Notes: generated from the sequence alone by a model not told the origin. A DNA stretch of 43,900 bases from Bacteroidota bacterium (GCA_027619415.1 JAQCFO010000014.1:1-43900); one strand, 5' to 3'; counted from the first letter of the stretch, positions 17,938 to 27,553 are shown. Program-made: numbers and translations.

Positions 17938-18297
17938 TCAGTTTTTAAATAGGATACCGCCAGAAAGTAGTTTTATCATTTTTACTACCATGACTTTAGC
18001 TATTTTATAAAAAAAATTAAAATAGAATTTATCTTTTTGAAAAGTAAAAACACTCACTAAAGCACTGGCAAATAATCCAAACCAAATTAGTAGAATTTGG
18101 TATACTGGAAAAAGGACAAGAATTCTAAGTGGCCAATAAATTAAAGGGTGTAAAAAACTTTTACTTATGTTGAAATAATCCATAACTGGGCCAGAAAGTG
18201 CAGCTGCAGATGAACCTGTTAGTCCAAAAACGATAAAAATTATTACAATTTGGGAGTTTGAATTAATTTCCCATTTAGATTTAAGCCTTTCTAACAT
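17938..18297 (-). CDS. Small integral membrane protein (DUF6787-like)
   Basis: A 119-residue protein with an N-terminal MLERLKSKWEI and at least two strongly hydrophobic segments, at about residues 17-38 and 50-80, the second long enough for two passes. I recognise the pattern as the small Bacteroidota family probably now called DUF6787, sometimes mislabelled as a prolipoprotein diacylglyceryl transferase, whose signature it lacks. It is the last gene of serC-serA-DUF6787, 3 bases after serA, and is inferred to be co-transcribed. The function is unknown. Confidence 0.7.
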   Translation of the reverse strand: MLERLKSKWEINSNSQIVIIFIVFGLTGSSAAALSGPVMDYFNISKSFLHPLIYWPLRILVLFPVYQILLIWFGLFASALVSVFTFQKDKFYFNFFYKIAKVMVVKMIKLLSGGILFKN

Positions 18298-18300
18298 AGA

Positions 18301-19254
18301 CTAGTTTAATATTGTATTTATTTGTTCAGCTAATTCTAATCCTATTCTATCTTGAGCTTCTTTAGTTGCAGCTCCAATATGTGGAGTTAACGATATTTTT
18401 GGGTGCATTAGAAGTTGAACAGCAGGTTTTGGTTCGTTCTCAAAAGTATCTAGACCAGCAAATGATAATTTACCAGAATTTAAAGCTGAGATTAATTCAA
18501 CTTCATTAACAACTCCACCTCTTGCAACATTAATTAAACCAACCCCATCTTTCATTAAATCAAATTCTTTTTTGTCTATTACAAACTTTTTTTGAAGAGG
18601 AACATGTAAAGAAATAAAATCAGAATTTTTAAGCACATCATTTAATTTTGAAATTTTTATTTCAAAATCCAATGATTTATTACCTGAAAAATCTAAAGTT
18701 AAATCAACTTTTTCTATATGTTTATCATATACTAAAACGTTCATTCCAACTCCTAAAGCAATTTTTGCTGTTTCTCTTCCAATTCTTCCAAAACCAATAA
18801 TCCCAATAGTTTTCCCTCTCAATTCAATGCCTTTAGCATAAGATTTTTTTAATGCTTTAAAATTACTATCTCCTTCTAAAGGCATAGCTCTATTTGATTC
18901 ATGAAGAAATCTAACTCCACTGTATAAATGAGCAAAAACTAATTCTGCAACAGACGCTGATGAAGATGCAGGAGTGTTGATAACATTAATGCCTTTACTT
19001 CTAGCGTACTCAACATCAATATTATCCATTCCTACACCACCTCTTCCAATAATTTTTAAATCTTTGCATTTGTCAATCAACTCTTTTCTTATATTGGTAG
19101 CGCTTCTAACTAGTATTACACTTACTTTTTCTTTATTTATATAGTTTATTAATTGATCTTGGGCCACTGTTGTGGTTGACACGTTAAATCCAGCTGTTTC
19201 TAAAGCTACTTTTCCGCTATTAGAAATTCCATCATTAGCTAAAATGTTTATCAT
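18301..19254 (-). CDS. serA: D-3-phosphoglycerate dehydrogenase (short, no ACT domain)
   Basis: A 317-residue D-2-hydroxyacid dehydrogenase. The NAD-binding GFGRIG is at 154-159, the substrate-side Arg lies in NVARGGVVNE and the catalytic His in LTPHIGAAT. RGGVGMDNIDVEYARSKGI (71-89) is typical of phosphoglycerate dehydrogenases. Its place 10 bases downstream of serC supports oxidation of 3-phosphoglycerate, the first step of serine synthesis. It lacks the C-terminal ACT domain of E. coli SerA, so direct serine feedback by that domain is not expected. serB is not in the window. Confidence 0.92.
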   Translation of the reverse strand: MINILANDGISNSGKVALETAGFNVSTTTVAQDQLINYINKEKVSVILVRSATNIRKELIDKCKDLKIIGRGGVGMDNIDVEYARSKGINVINTPASSSASVAELVFAHLYSGVRFLHESNRAMPLEGDSNFKALKKSYAKGIELRGKTIGIIGFGRIGRETAKIALGVGMNVLVYDKHIEKVDLTLDFSGNKSLDFEIKISKLNDVLKNSDFISLHVPLQKKFVIDKKEFDLMKDGVGLINVARGGVVNEVELISALNSGKLSFAGLDTFENEPKPAVQLLMHPKISLTPHIGAATKEAQDRIGLELAEQINTILN

Positions 19255-19264
19255 AAAATTTATA

Positions 19265-20329
19265 TTATACTTTTCTTTTTAATTCATTCATTACTTCAAT
19301 TAATACCTTTACGGATTCTATTTCTAGTGCATTATAAATTGAAGCACGATAGCCTCCAACAGATATATGTCCATTAATTCCATTAATATTTGCTTCTTTA
19401 CTTAATTTGTCAAAAACTTCTTTATGATCTTGATTGACTAAATTGAAAGTAGCATTCATTGTACTCCTGTCTTCTTTAGCAGCAAATCCTTTAAATAATT
19501 CATTATTGTCAATAGCATTGTATAACAATTGAGCTTTTTCATTATTTTTAGATTCAATATTTTCTATACCACCATTATTATCTATCCACTTAAGTGTTAG
19601 CATTGAAGTGTAAACTGCAAAAACAGGTGGAGTGTTAAACATACTCTCTTTGTCTATATGCACTTTATAGTCAAGCATTGAAGGGATGTCCCTTGAGACT
19701 TTACCTAAAATATCTTCTTTAATAACGACTAGGGTAGTTCCTGCGGGGCCCATATTCTTTTGAGCACCTGCGTATATTAATCCAAATTTTGAAAAATCAA
19801 TTTTTCTAGAAAATATATCTGAAGACATATCAGCAACGAGATTAACTGAAGTGTTAGGAATCTCTTTAATTTGTGTACCAAAAATTGTATTGTTTGTAGT
19901 GATGTGAAAATAATCTAAATCAGGGTCAATAGAATACCCTTTAGGGATATAATTAAAGTTTTTATCCTTTGAAGAGGCTATTTCAATAGCCTCTCCAAAA
20001 ATTTTAGCTTCTTTTAAAGCTTTACTCGACCATACTCCAGTATTTAAATAACCTGCTTTATTTTCCAGTAAATTATAAGCTGTCATAAGAAATTGATTAC
20101 TAGCTCCACCTTGTAAAAAAAGAGCTTTATATCCCTTATTTTCTAAATCCAGTAGCTTTAAAGCTAAAGATGTGGCTTTGTCCATTATCTCTATAAAATC
20201 TTTACTTCTATGAGATATTTCTAACAAAGACAATCCAGAGTTGTTTATATTAAGAATTCCGTTTGATGCTTCCTTAATAACTGAATCAGGAAGAATGCTA
20301 GGGCCAGCACTGAAGTTGTGTACTTTCAT
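19265..20329 (-). CDS. serC: Phosphoserine aminotransferase
   Basis: A 354-residue fold-type I PLP aminotransferase. The N-terminus HNFSAGPSILPDSVI is diagnostic of SerC, and the PLP-binding lysine is K191 in YAGAQKNMGPAG. Substrate-binding segments such as EISHRSKDF and GGYRASIYNA are also present. It converts 3-phosphohydroxypyruvate and glutamate to phosphoserine, and in many bacteria also serves pyridoxal phosphate synthesis. It is the first gene of the serC-serA-DUF6787 operon. The 70-base gap upstream contains a near-consensus but not exact -7 element on the minus strand. Confidence 0.96.
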   Translation of the reverse strand: MKVHNFSAGPSILPDSVIKEASNGILNINNSGLSLLEISHRSKDFIEIMDKATSLALKLLDLENKGYKALFLQGGASNQFLMTAYNLLENKAGYLNTGVWSSKALKEAKIFGEAIEIASSKDKNFNYIPKGYSIDPDLDYFHITTNNTIFGTQIKEIPNTSVNLVADMSSDIFSRKIDFSKFGLIYAGAQKNMGPAGTTLVVIKEDILGKVSRDIPSMLDYKVHIDKESMFNTPPVFAVYTSMLTLKWIDNNGGIENIESKNNEKAQLLYNAIDNNELFKGFAAKEDRSTMNATFNLVNQDHKEVFDKLSKEANINGINGHISVGGYRASIYNALEIESVKVLIEVMNELKRKV

Positions 20330-20399
20330 TTACTATTTTAAAAGCATGCAATTTAATAAAATACAAAATATTAAAAGCTTTTTTTTAATTAATATATCA

Positions 20400-21446
20400 T
20401 TATATTTTTAACAAAAAATCTAATGTGTTTATGTTATCTGCATAGTCATCAATCTTAGGTTTTTGACTTGAGCCGAAATTAGTGGAATTACATATATTTA
20501 AATTGCTTACTACACATTGTAATGAATCTTTAATATCAGAAATGTAAGTGTTTAAACCTTTAGAGTTTTCATAATATTCAAAAAACAAACATCCTATAGG
20601 TGAGCCAAGTTTTTTATCTTCTTTTAAAATAACAAAACCATTTTCAATAAACTTTTGTTCACTCATTAGATACACTGCTTTATTATAATCGTAGTTGTTA
20701 ACATATTTGTTATGATTAATGATCTCTTTAAACGTAAACAATGCATTGAATAGCAAATCAAAATCATATCCTTTAGGAATTAAGAGTTTGGAAATGCTTC
20801 TACAACCCATACCGAAATAAGTAAAAATATCGTTACCTAAATTTTTTAAATCAGTTTCAGATTCATTGCCGTCTAAAACAGCTATGGAATGTCGAGTTTT
20901 TCTTAGAAGGTTAGGGTAGCCTCCAAAATAGTATTCAAAATATTTAAACGAGCTATTACTGCCTGTTGCGATAACTCCGTTAAAATCTTTCATTGTAGTT
21001 GTGGTGAATTCAACTTTGTTTTTAATACCTGGTAATTCTGAATCTAAGAACTCAATAATAAAAGGTATTAATATTTTATCATCAGAGGATAGTTTTACGA
21101 TGCAATCGAAATTTAATATCAATCCACATAATAGGTCATGAAACCCAACTAATGGTAAGTTTCCAGCCATAATTATAGCTATTTTCTTATCAGATTTATC
21201 TGTAATTTGATATTGATCAGTCCAGTTTTTTAAATTATCATAATTAAGTTGTTTTGACCATTCGAGTAAGGCTTGCTTTACAGAATGTTCAGTAAACCAA
21301 GAATTGTATTTATAGGCCATATCTATGGCTTTGTTTAACTCTATGGGCCAATGATTAAAATCATTAGATGAATTTTTTGAAATGTTGTTACTGAAAAGAA
21401 TTCCTAATTTTTCGAATGCTTTAATTCTATTATATAATGTTGGCAC
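20400..21446 (-). CDS. LuxC-like acyl-CoA reductase
   Basis: A 348-residue protein of the LuxC/acyl-CoA reductase family, aldehyde-dehydrogenase-like. The NAD(P)-binding part is visible in IAIIMAGNLPLVGFHDLLCG (89-108), and the probable catalytic cysteine is Cys215 in FGMGCRSISKL. The family reduces acyl-CoA or acyl esters to aldehydes. There are no lux genes here, so light production is not implied; a role in lipid or aldehyde metabolism is an inference. The start is GTG at 21444-21446. It is divergent from a dicluster ferredoxin gene, with overlapping promoters. Confidence 0.85.
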   Translation of the reverse strand: MPTLYNRIKAFEKLGILFSNNISKNSSNDFNHWPIELNKAIDMAYKYNSWFTEHSVKQALLEWSKQLNYDNLKNWTDQYQITDKSDKKIAIIMAGNLPLVGFHDLLCGLILNFDCIVKLSSDDKILIPFIIEFLDSELPGIKNKVEFTTTTMKDFNGVIATGSNSSFKYFEYYFGGYPNLLRKTRHSIAVLDGNESETDLKNLGNDIFTYFGMGCRSISKLLIPKGYDFDLLFNALFTFKEIINHNKYVNNYDYNKAVYLMSEQKFIENGFVILKEDKKLGSPIGCLFFEYYENSKGLNTYISDIKDSLQCVVSNLNICNSTNFGSSQKPKIDDYADNINTLDFLLKI

Positions 21447-21451
21447 TAAAC

Positions 21452-21482
21452 TTGTTTGTGATGTTAATTGGTGTTATTTTTG
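21452..21482 (+). promoter_or_regulatory. Candidate promoter of the ferredoxin-ychF unit
   Basis: TTG at 21452-21454 and TATTTTTG at 21475-21482 are separated by 20 bases, a good fit to the Bacteroidota -33/-7 arrangement (TTG, then TAnnTTTG). The expected leader to the ATG at 21515 is about 28 bases. Confidence 0.55.
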
Positions 21483-21484
21483 AA

Positions 21485-21515
21485 CAAATTTAAATAAAGA
21501 TTGCATCAATAACAA
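21485..21515 (-). promoter_or_regulatory. Candidate promoter of the LuxC-like reductase gene
   Basis: On the minus strand, TAAATTTG (21492 to 21485) matches the -7 consensus and TTG (21515 to 21513) lies 20 bases upstream of it. It is back-to-back with the ferredoxin promoter, and its -33 element reaches the first base of the ferredoxin start codon, so the two promoters should compete. Confidence 0.5.
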
Positions 21516-21868
21516 TGGCTATAAAAATAACTGATGAATGTATAAATTGTGGAGCTTGTGAGGCAGAGTGCCCAAACACCGCTATTTATGAAGCTGCTTA
21601 TGAATGGAAATATTCAGATGGCACTAGTTTGTCAGGAGATTTGATTCTGCCTAATGGAAAAAATGTTAATGCAGAAATCGAACAAGAACCTGTTTCTGAT
21701 GAGTACTATTTTATATCTAGTGATAAATGTACAGAGTGTAAGGGCTTTCATGACGAACCTCAATGTGCTGCTGTTTGTCCAGTGGATTGCTGTGTTCCAG
21801 ATGAAGACAATGTTGAATCAGAAGAAAATCTTCTTGAAAAACAGAAATTTATGCATCCTGAAAATTAA
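21515..21868 (+). CDS. 2[4Fe-4S] dicluster ferredoxin (Alvin type)
   Basis: A 117-residue ferredoxin. The first motif is C9-x2-C12-x2-C15-x3-C19-P. The second, C72-x2-C75-x8-C84-x3-C88-P, has the eight-residue spacing of Allochromatium-type ferredoxins, followed by Cys92 and Cys93. An acidic tail of about 25 residues follows. It should be a low-potential cytoplasmic electron carrier. Homologues commonly sit beside the LuxC-like reductase in Flavobacteriales, but whether it is that enzyme's electron donor is unproven. It ends 3 bases before ychF, so the two probably share a message. Confidence 0.93.
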   Translation: MAIKITDECINCGACEAECPNTAIYEAAYEWKYSDGTSLSGDLILPNGKNVNAEIEQEPVSDEYYFISSDKCTECKGFHDEPQCAAVCPVDCCVPDEDNVESEENLLEKQKFMHPEN

Positions 21869-21871
21869 TTT

Positions 21872-22963
21872 ATGAAAGCTGGTATAGTAGGTCTTCCTAA
21901 CGTTGGTAAATCAACACTTTTTAACTGTTTATCAAACACTAAAGCACAAAGCGCTAATTTCCCGTTCTGCACTATTGAACCCAATATAGGAATTATTAAT
22001 GTTCCTGATAAAAGGATGGAGAATTTAGAGAAATTAGTAAATCCTGAAAAAGTTATTCCGGCAACAGTAGAGATTGTAGATATTGCTGGACTTGTTAAAG
22101 GAGCTAGTAAGGGAGAAGGGTTAGGGAATCAATTTCTTGCTAATATTAGAGAAACTGATGCAATTATTCATGTTTTAAGGTGCTTCGATGATGATAATAT
22201 TATTCATGTTGAAGAATCTATAGACCCTGTTAGAGACAAAGAAATTATAGATTTAGAGCTTCAACTTAAAGACTTAGAGACTTTAGAGAAAAGAAAGGAC
22301 AAGATAGCACGTTTGATAAAAACAGGTGATAAAGAAGCTTTAATTGAAAATAATATATTAATTAAGTTAATTAATCAAATTCATTCATTTAAGCCAGTTA
22401 GAACTGTTGATTTGACAGAAAAAGAACAGATTTTTGTTGACACTATGGAATTGATTACAAATAAACCGGTTTTTTACGTATGTAATGTTGATGAATCATC
22501 AGCTGTTAATGGTAATTCTCATGTTGAAAATGTAAAAAAAGTAATTCAGGCTGAAAATGCAGAGTTGATAATTTTAGCCGTTGCAACTGAAGCGGACATT
22601 AACGATTTGGATACATATGAAGATAGACAAGTTTTTCTGTCTGACATTGGATTAAGTGAGCCAGGATCATCAAAAATGATTAGAAAAGCATATGATATAT
22701 TAAATCTACAAACTTATTTTACTGCTGGTGTAAAAGAAGTTAGAGCTTGGACTATTCATAAAGGGATGACTGCTCCTCAAGCTGCAGGTGTGATTCATAC
22801 GGATTTTGAAAAAGGCTTTATTAAGGCTGAAGTCATTTCTTATGACAATTACATAAAATATGGAAGTGAATCAAAAGCTAGAGAATTTGGGAAATTAAAT
22901 ATTGAAGGGAAAGACTATGTTGTAAAGGATGGTGATGTTATGCATTTTAGATTTAATGTTTAG
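21872..22963 (+). CDS. ychF: Ribosome-associated ATPase YchF/OLA1
   Basis: A 363-residue Obg-related P-loop protein. G1 is GLPNVGKS (7-14) and G3 lies in DIAGLVKGASKGEGLGNQF. The base-specificity motif reads NVDE rather than NKxD, as expected for YchF, which prefers ATP. A coiled region sits mid-protein, and a C-terminal TGS domain covers about 280-363, with RAWTIHKGMTAPQAAGVIH. It binds ribosomes and is linked to stress responses and translation. It lies 3 bases after the ferredoxin gene. Confidence 0.96.
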   Translation: MKAGIVGLPNVGKSTLFNCLSNTKAQSANFPFCTIEPNIGIINVPDKRMENLEKLVNPEKVIPATVEIVDIAGLVKGASKGEGLGNQFLANIRETDAIIHVLRCFDDDNIIHVEESIDPVRDKEIIDLELQLKDLETLEKRKDKIARLIKTGDKEALIENNILIKLINQIHSFKPVRTVDLTEKEQIFVDTMELITNKPVFYVCNVDESSAVNGNSHVENVKKVIQAENAELIILAVATEADINDLDTYEDRQVFLSDIGLSEPGSSKMIRKAYDILNLQTYFTAGVKEVRAWTIHKGMTAPQAAGVIHTDFEKGFIKAEVISYDNYIKYGSESKAREFGKLNIEGKDYVVKDGDVMHFRFNV

Positions 22964-23054
22964 TTAAAAAAGATTTCAACAACAGTCCACAACGATTGTT
23001 AATTAATTTATTAAAACACCATTTCATTTTTTTTTAAACCACACCTATATTAGC

Positions 23055-23062
23055 TATTTTCG
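23055..23062 (+). promoter_or_regulatory. Near-consensus -7 element for parE-parC
   Basis: TATTTTCG differs from TAnnTTTG by one base and ends 5 bases before the parE ATG. If used, the message would have almost no leader. No -33 TTG is visible at the right distance, so this is weak. Confidence 0.3.
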
Positions 23063-23067
23063 TAGCT

Positions 23068-24921
23068 ATGTCAATTACATCAAATTATACTGAAGACAAT
23101 ATTAGGTCGCTAGACTGGAAGGAGCATATTAGAATGCGTCCTGGTATGTATATTGGAAAGCTAGGTGATGGTTCGTCACCTGATGACGGCATTTATATTC
23201 TTTTAAAAGAAGTTCTTGATAATTCTATTGATGAGTTTGTCATGGGTGCAGGGAAGACAATTGATATTTCAATTTCAGACTCAGGAGTTTCAGTTAGAGA
23301 TTATGGAAGGGGAATTCCTCTAGGTAAAGTTGTTGATGTTGTTTCTAAGATGAACACTGGTGCTAAATATGACTCAAGAGTATTTAAAAAATCTGTAGGC
23401 CTAAATGGAGTGGGTACTAAAGCTGTGAATGCTTTATCTTCTAGTTTTAAGGTAGAATCTTGTCGTGATGAAAAAATAAAAACTGTTCATTTTGAACATG
23501 GAAATTTGACGTTAGATAAAGAGATTGAAGAGTCTTCAAAAAGAAAAGGAACAAAAGTTACTTTCATTCCAGATGAAATAATATTTAAAAAATACAAATA
23601 TAGGGCTGAGTATGTGTCTAAAATGCTTAAGTATTATGTTTATTTAAATCCTGGATTAACTATTGTTTTTAACGGAGAAAAATATATTTCTGAAAATGGT
23701 TTAAAAGATTTATTGGAGGACAATAATGATATTGAAAAATTATTATATCCTATAATTCATTTAAAAGGCGATGATATTGAAGTAGCTATTACTCATAGTA
23801 AAATCCAGTATAGTGAAGAATATTACTCATTTGTGAATGGACAGCATACAACTCAAGGAGGAACTCACCAATCCGCTTTTAGAGAAGCTGTAGTTAAAGT
23901 TGTTAGAGATTTTTATGGTAAGCCCTATGATGCTAGTGATGTTAGAAAGTCAATTATTTCTGCTGTTAGTATTAAAGTTATGGAACCAATTTTCGAGTCA
24001 CAAACTAAAACTAAGTTAGGTTCTACAGAAATGGGTGGAGGTTTGCCTACTGTCAGATCGTATATACATGATTTTATTGGAAAATACCTTGATAATTATC
24101 TTCATAAAAATCCAGATACTGCTGAGAAAATTCAAAGAAAAATCACCCAAGCTGAAAAAGAAAGAAAAGAACTTTCTGGCATTAGGAAATTAGCAAGAGA
24201 AAGAGCGAAAAAATCAAACCTTCATAATAAAAAATTAAGAGATTGTAGAGTTCATTTGGGAGATATGAATAAGGAAAACAGGTTAGATTCAACTTTGTTT
24301 ATAACTGAAGGTGATTCTGCTAGTGGGTCTATTACAAAATCAAGGAATGTTAACACACAAGCTGTTTTTAGTTTAAGAGGAAAGCCCCTTAATTGTTATT
24401 CAATGTCTAAGAAAATTGTTTATGAAAATGAAGAGTTTAATTTATTGCAAGCTGCTTTAAATATTGAAGATAGTATAGAGTACTTAAGATATAATAATAT
24501 TGTCATTGCAACTGATGCTGATGTTGATGGAATGCATATTAGATTGCTTTTAATCACTTTCTTTTTACAATTTTTCCCAGAATTAATTAAAGAAGGACAT
24601 TTGTACATACTTCAAACTCCTCTGTTTAGAGTTAGAAATAAAAAAGAAACAATTTATTGTTATTCAGAAAAGGAGAGAATTCAGGCTTTTAAAAAATTAG
24701 GATCTAAACCAGAAATAACAAGATTTAAAGGTTTGGGTGAAATTTCTCCAGATGAGTTCAAGCATTTTATTGGAGAGAGTATAAGATTAGATCCAGTAAT
24801 GTTAGATGAAAATTTCAGTATTGAAGAACTGCTTTCTTTTTACATGGGGAAAAACACACCTGATAGACAAAAATTCATAATTGACAACCTTAAAGTTGAA
24901 TTAGATAGAATAGATTCATAA
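23068..24921 (+). CDS. parE: DNA topoisomerase IV subunit B
   Basis: A 617-residue type IIA topoisomerase ATPase subunit. The GHKL ATP-binding N-terminus has RMRPGMYIG and [12 protein letters not shown], then DYGRGIPL and [16 protein letters not shown]. The TOPRIM domain contains EGDSA starting at residue 414 and the metal-binding DADVDG with D483 and D485. The C-terminus ends at [12 protein letters not shown], as in GyrB/ParE. Pairing with the adjacent A subunit one base downstream identifies it as the second (ParE-like) pair of Flavobacteriales. It supplies ATP-driven strand passage for decatenation of daughter chromosomes. Confidence 0.94.
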   Translation: MSITSNYTEDNIRSLDWKEHIRMRPGMYIGKLGDGSSPDDGIYILLKEVLDNSIDEFVMGAGKTIDISISDSGVSVRDYGRGIPLGKVVDVVSKMNTGAKYDSRVFKKSVGLNGVGTKAVNALSSSFKVESCRDEKIKTVHFEHGNLTLDKEIEESSKRKGTKVTFIPDEIIFKKYKYRAEYVSKMLKYYVYLNPGLTIVFNGEKYISENGLKDLLEDNNDIEKLLYPIIHLKGDDIEVAITHSKIQYSEEYYSFVNGQHTTQGGTHQSAFREAVVKVVRDFYGKPYDASDVRKSIISAVSIKVMEPIFESQTKTKLGSTEMGGGLPTVRSYIHDFIGKYLDNYLHKNPDTAEKIQRKITQAEKERKELSGIRKLARERAKKSNLHNKKLRDCRVHLGDMNKENRLDSTLFITEGDSASGSITKSRNVNTQAVFSLRGKPLNCYSMSKKIVYENEEFNLLQAALNIEDSIEYLRYNNIVIATDADVDGMHIRLLLITFFLQFFPELIKEGHLYILQTPLFRVRNKKETIYCYSEKERIQAFKKLGSKPEITRFKGLGEISPDEFKHFIGESIRLDPVMLDENFSIEELLSFYMGKNTPDRQKFIIDNLKVELDRIDS

Positions 24922-24922
24922 T

Positions 24923-27553
24923 ATGGAAGAAGGATATATAGAGCAAAGTAACTTAAATAAAAAAGATGAATTAGGGGATTCGTTAATTCGAGTTTCCGGA
25001 ATGTATAAAGATTGGTTTTTAGATTATGCTTCTTATGTAATTTTAGAAAGAGCGGTTCCATCAATCGAGGATGGCTTTAAGCCTGTTCAAAGAAGAATTC
25101 TTCACTCGATGAAAGATTTAGATGATGGACGCTTCAATAAGGTAGCTAATATAGTAGGTCATACTATGCAGTATCACCCCCATGGTGATGCAAGTATTGC
25201 TGACGCAATGGTTCAGGTAGGACAAAAAGAACTTTTAATAGAAACTCAGGGTAATTGGGGAAATATATTAACTGGCGACAGATCTGCAGCTTCAAGGTAT
25301 ATTGAAGCAAGACTCTCTAAGTTTGCGTTAGAGGTCGTTTTTAGTCCTAAAATTACAAAATGGCAATCTTCATATGATGGAAGAAGAAAAGAACCTATAA
25401 ACTTACCAGTCAAATTTCCTTTACTTTTAGCTCAAGGGGGAGAAGGTATTGCAGTTGGTTTATCCACTAAGATTTTGCCACATAATTTTATTGAGTTAAT
25501 TGACTCGTCAATTAAATGTTTGAAAGGACAGAAGTTTACACTATTTCCAGATTTTCCTACATCTGGCATAATGGATGTTAGTAATTATAATGACGGATTA
25601 AGGGGCGGAAGAATTAAAGTCAGGGCTAAAATTAGTCAATTGAATAAAAACACTTTAGTTATTAGTCAAATTCCTTTTTCAACTACAACTTCCTCTTTAA
25701 TAGATTCTATTTTAAAAGCTAACGATAATGGTAAAATAAAAATTAAAAAAATTGAAGACAATACCGCCAATGATGTTGAAGTTTTAGTACACCTTCCATC
25801 AGATGTTTCACCCGATAAGACTATTGACGGATTATTTGCTTTTACATCTTGCGAAACTTCCATTTCTCCATTAGGTTGTGTTATTGAAGATAATAAACCA
25901 TTGTTTATTGGGGTTTCAGATATTTTAAAAAGATCTACCGAACACACCAGGGAATTGTTAAAGCTAGAGTTAGAATACAAAAAAGGAGATTATGAAAGTC
26001 AATGGCATTACGCTTCATTAGAAAGAATTTTTATTGAAAACAGGATTTATCGTGATATTGAAAATGTAGACACTTGGGAAGGTGTTATTGTGGCTATTTC
26101 AGAAGGGTTAAAGCCTTATGTAGCTCACCTTAAAAGAGAAGTGGTTGAAGATGACGTGGTTAGACTTACAGAAATAAAAATTAAAAGAATTTCTAAATTC
26201 GATATTAATAAAGCTCAATTAAAAATAGAGTCCATTGAAACGGAATTAGAGAAGATAGCACATCATTTAAAAAATTTAACTGAATTTACTGTTGATTATT
26301 TTAAAAACTTAAAGGCTGAATACGGAAAGGATAAAAAAAGAAAAACTGAAATTAGAGTTTTTGATGATGTTGACGCAAAAAAAGTTGTAATTAAAAACTC
26401 TAAACTATATGTTAACAGAGAAGAGGGCTTTATTGGTACTTCAATTAAAAAAGATGAATTTATTGAAGAATGTTCAGATATTGATGATATTATTTCGTTT
26501 ACTGAAGAAGGAAAGATGATGGTTACAAAAGTAGATTCAAAGAAGTTTATTGGCAAAAACATAAAGCATGTAGCTGTTTTTAAAAAGAAAGACAAGAGAA
26601 CAGTTTATAATATGATTTATAGGGATGGAAATAAAGGAACATCATATATTAAAAGATTCAGTGTTACTGGTATTACTAGAGATAAGGACTATGATTTAAC
26701 TAAAGGAACAGAAGGTTCTGAAATTCTCTATTTTTCGGCAAATCCCAATGGAGAGGCAGAAGTAGTAAATATTGTTTTAAGACAATCTGGTTCGATAAAA
26801 AAATTAAAATGGGAATTAGATTTTGCTGATTTAGAAATTAAAGGCAGGAGTTCTAAAGGAAATATTGTTACAAAATATAATGTCAATAAAATAGAGTTTA
26901 AGGAAAAAGGGTTATCGACTTTAAATCCTAGAAAAATTTGGTTTGACGACACTATTCAAAGACTCAATGTAGATAATAGAGGTGAATTGCTAGGTGAGTT
27001 TAAAAGTGATGACTCATTACTTGTTATACAACAGAATGGTATTCTGAAGACTATAAAACCTGATTTGAATATGCATTTTCCAGAAGATATGATTGTTTTA
27101 GAGAAGTGGATTGAAGAAAAACCATTATCAGTAATTTATTTTGATAAAAACAAGGACAGGTACTTCGTTAAACGTTTTTTTGCTGGAAATCAAAACGTGG
27201 ATCAGCAGTTTATACCTTCAGGTCCTAAAACTCAACTTGAAATAGTTTCTTCGGATTGGAAGCCTGTTGTAGAGTTAAGTTTCTCAAAAACATCTAAAGG
27301 AGCAAAAGATAATTTGATTGTGAAAATTGAAGAATTGATTGGTGTAAAAGGAATTAAAGCTTTAGGTAATCAACTTTCTTCTTTTAAAATAAAAAACATT
27401 AATTTAATTGATCCGGTTCCATACAGTCCTCCTGAAAAAACTCCAATAATGGAAATTGAAGTAAATGAAGAGGTCAATATTCAAAACGAAAATGTAGAAA
27501 AGTACAATAAAAGTTCAGAAAACCAAGATGGGCAAACGGAATTAGAGTTTTAA
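24923..27553 (+). CDS. parC: DNA topoisomerase IV subunit A
   Basis: An 876-residue DNA-cleaving subunit. The catalytic tyrosine is Y126 in AASRYIEARLS, and the winged-helix region has FKPVQRRILHSMKDL and YHPHGDASIADAMV. A coiled-coil gate region lies around 430-470, followed by a divergent C-terminal beta-pinwheel and a polar tail of about 30 residues. At the quinolone-determining site aligned to GyrA Ser83 the residue is Ala90, while the position of Asp87 keeps Asp94. It follows parE by one base and overlaps the convergent lipoprotein gene by 4 bases. Confidence 0.94.
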   Translation: MEEGYIEQSNLNKKDELGDSLIRVSGMYKDWFLDYASYVILERAVPSIEDGFKPVQRRILHSMKDLDDGRFNKVANIVGHTMQYHPHGDASIADAMVQVGQKELLIETQGNWGNILTGDRSAASRYIEARLSKFALEVVFSPKITKWQSSYDGRRKEPINLPVKFPLLLAQGGEGIAVGLSTKILPHNFIELIDSSIKCLKGQKFTLFPDFPTSGIMDVSNYNDGLRGGRIKVRAKISQLNKNTLVISQIPFSTTTSSLIDSILKANDNGKIKIKKIEDNTANDVEVLVHLPSDVSPDKTIDGLFAFTSCETSISPLGCVIEDNKPLFIGVSDILKRSTEHTRELLKLELEYKKGDYESQWHYASLERIFIENRIYRDIENVDTWEGVIVAISEGLKPYVAHLKREVVEDDVVRLTEIKIKRISKFDINKAQLKIESIETELEKIAHHLKNLTEFTVDYFKNLKAEYGKDKKRKTEIRVFDDVDAKKVVIKNSKLYVNREEGFIGTSIKKDEFIEECSDIDDIISFTEEGKMMVTKVDSKKFIGKNIKHVAVFKKKDKRTVYNMIYRDGNKGTSYIKRFSVTGITRDKDYDLTKGTEGSEILYFSANPNGEAEVVNIVLRQSGSIKKLKWELDFADLEIKGRSSKGNIVTKYNVNKIEFKEKGLSTLNPRKIWFDDTIQRLNVDNRGELLGEFKSDDSLLVIQQNGILKTIKPDLNMHFPEDMIVLEKWIEEKPLSVIYFDKNKDRYFVKRFFAGNQNVDQQFIPSGPKTQLEIVSSDWKPVVELSFSKTSKGAKDNLIVKIEELIGVKGIKALGNQLSSFKIKNINLIDPVPYSPPEKTPIMEIEVNEEVNIQNENVEKYNKSSENQDGQTELEF

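Noticed and set aside
20400-21868. A bioluminescence (lux) or fatty-aldehyde light system suggested by the LuxC-like protein and ferredoxin
   Set aside because: No luxA, luxB, luxD or luxE is present, and LuxC-like reductases beside a ferredoxin gene are ordinary in Flavobacteriales.
21654-21875. Alternative-frame ORF inside the ferredoxin gene
   Set aside because: It lies in another frame of a gene whose cysteine motifs are unmistakable.
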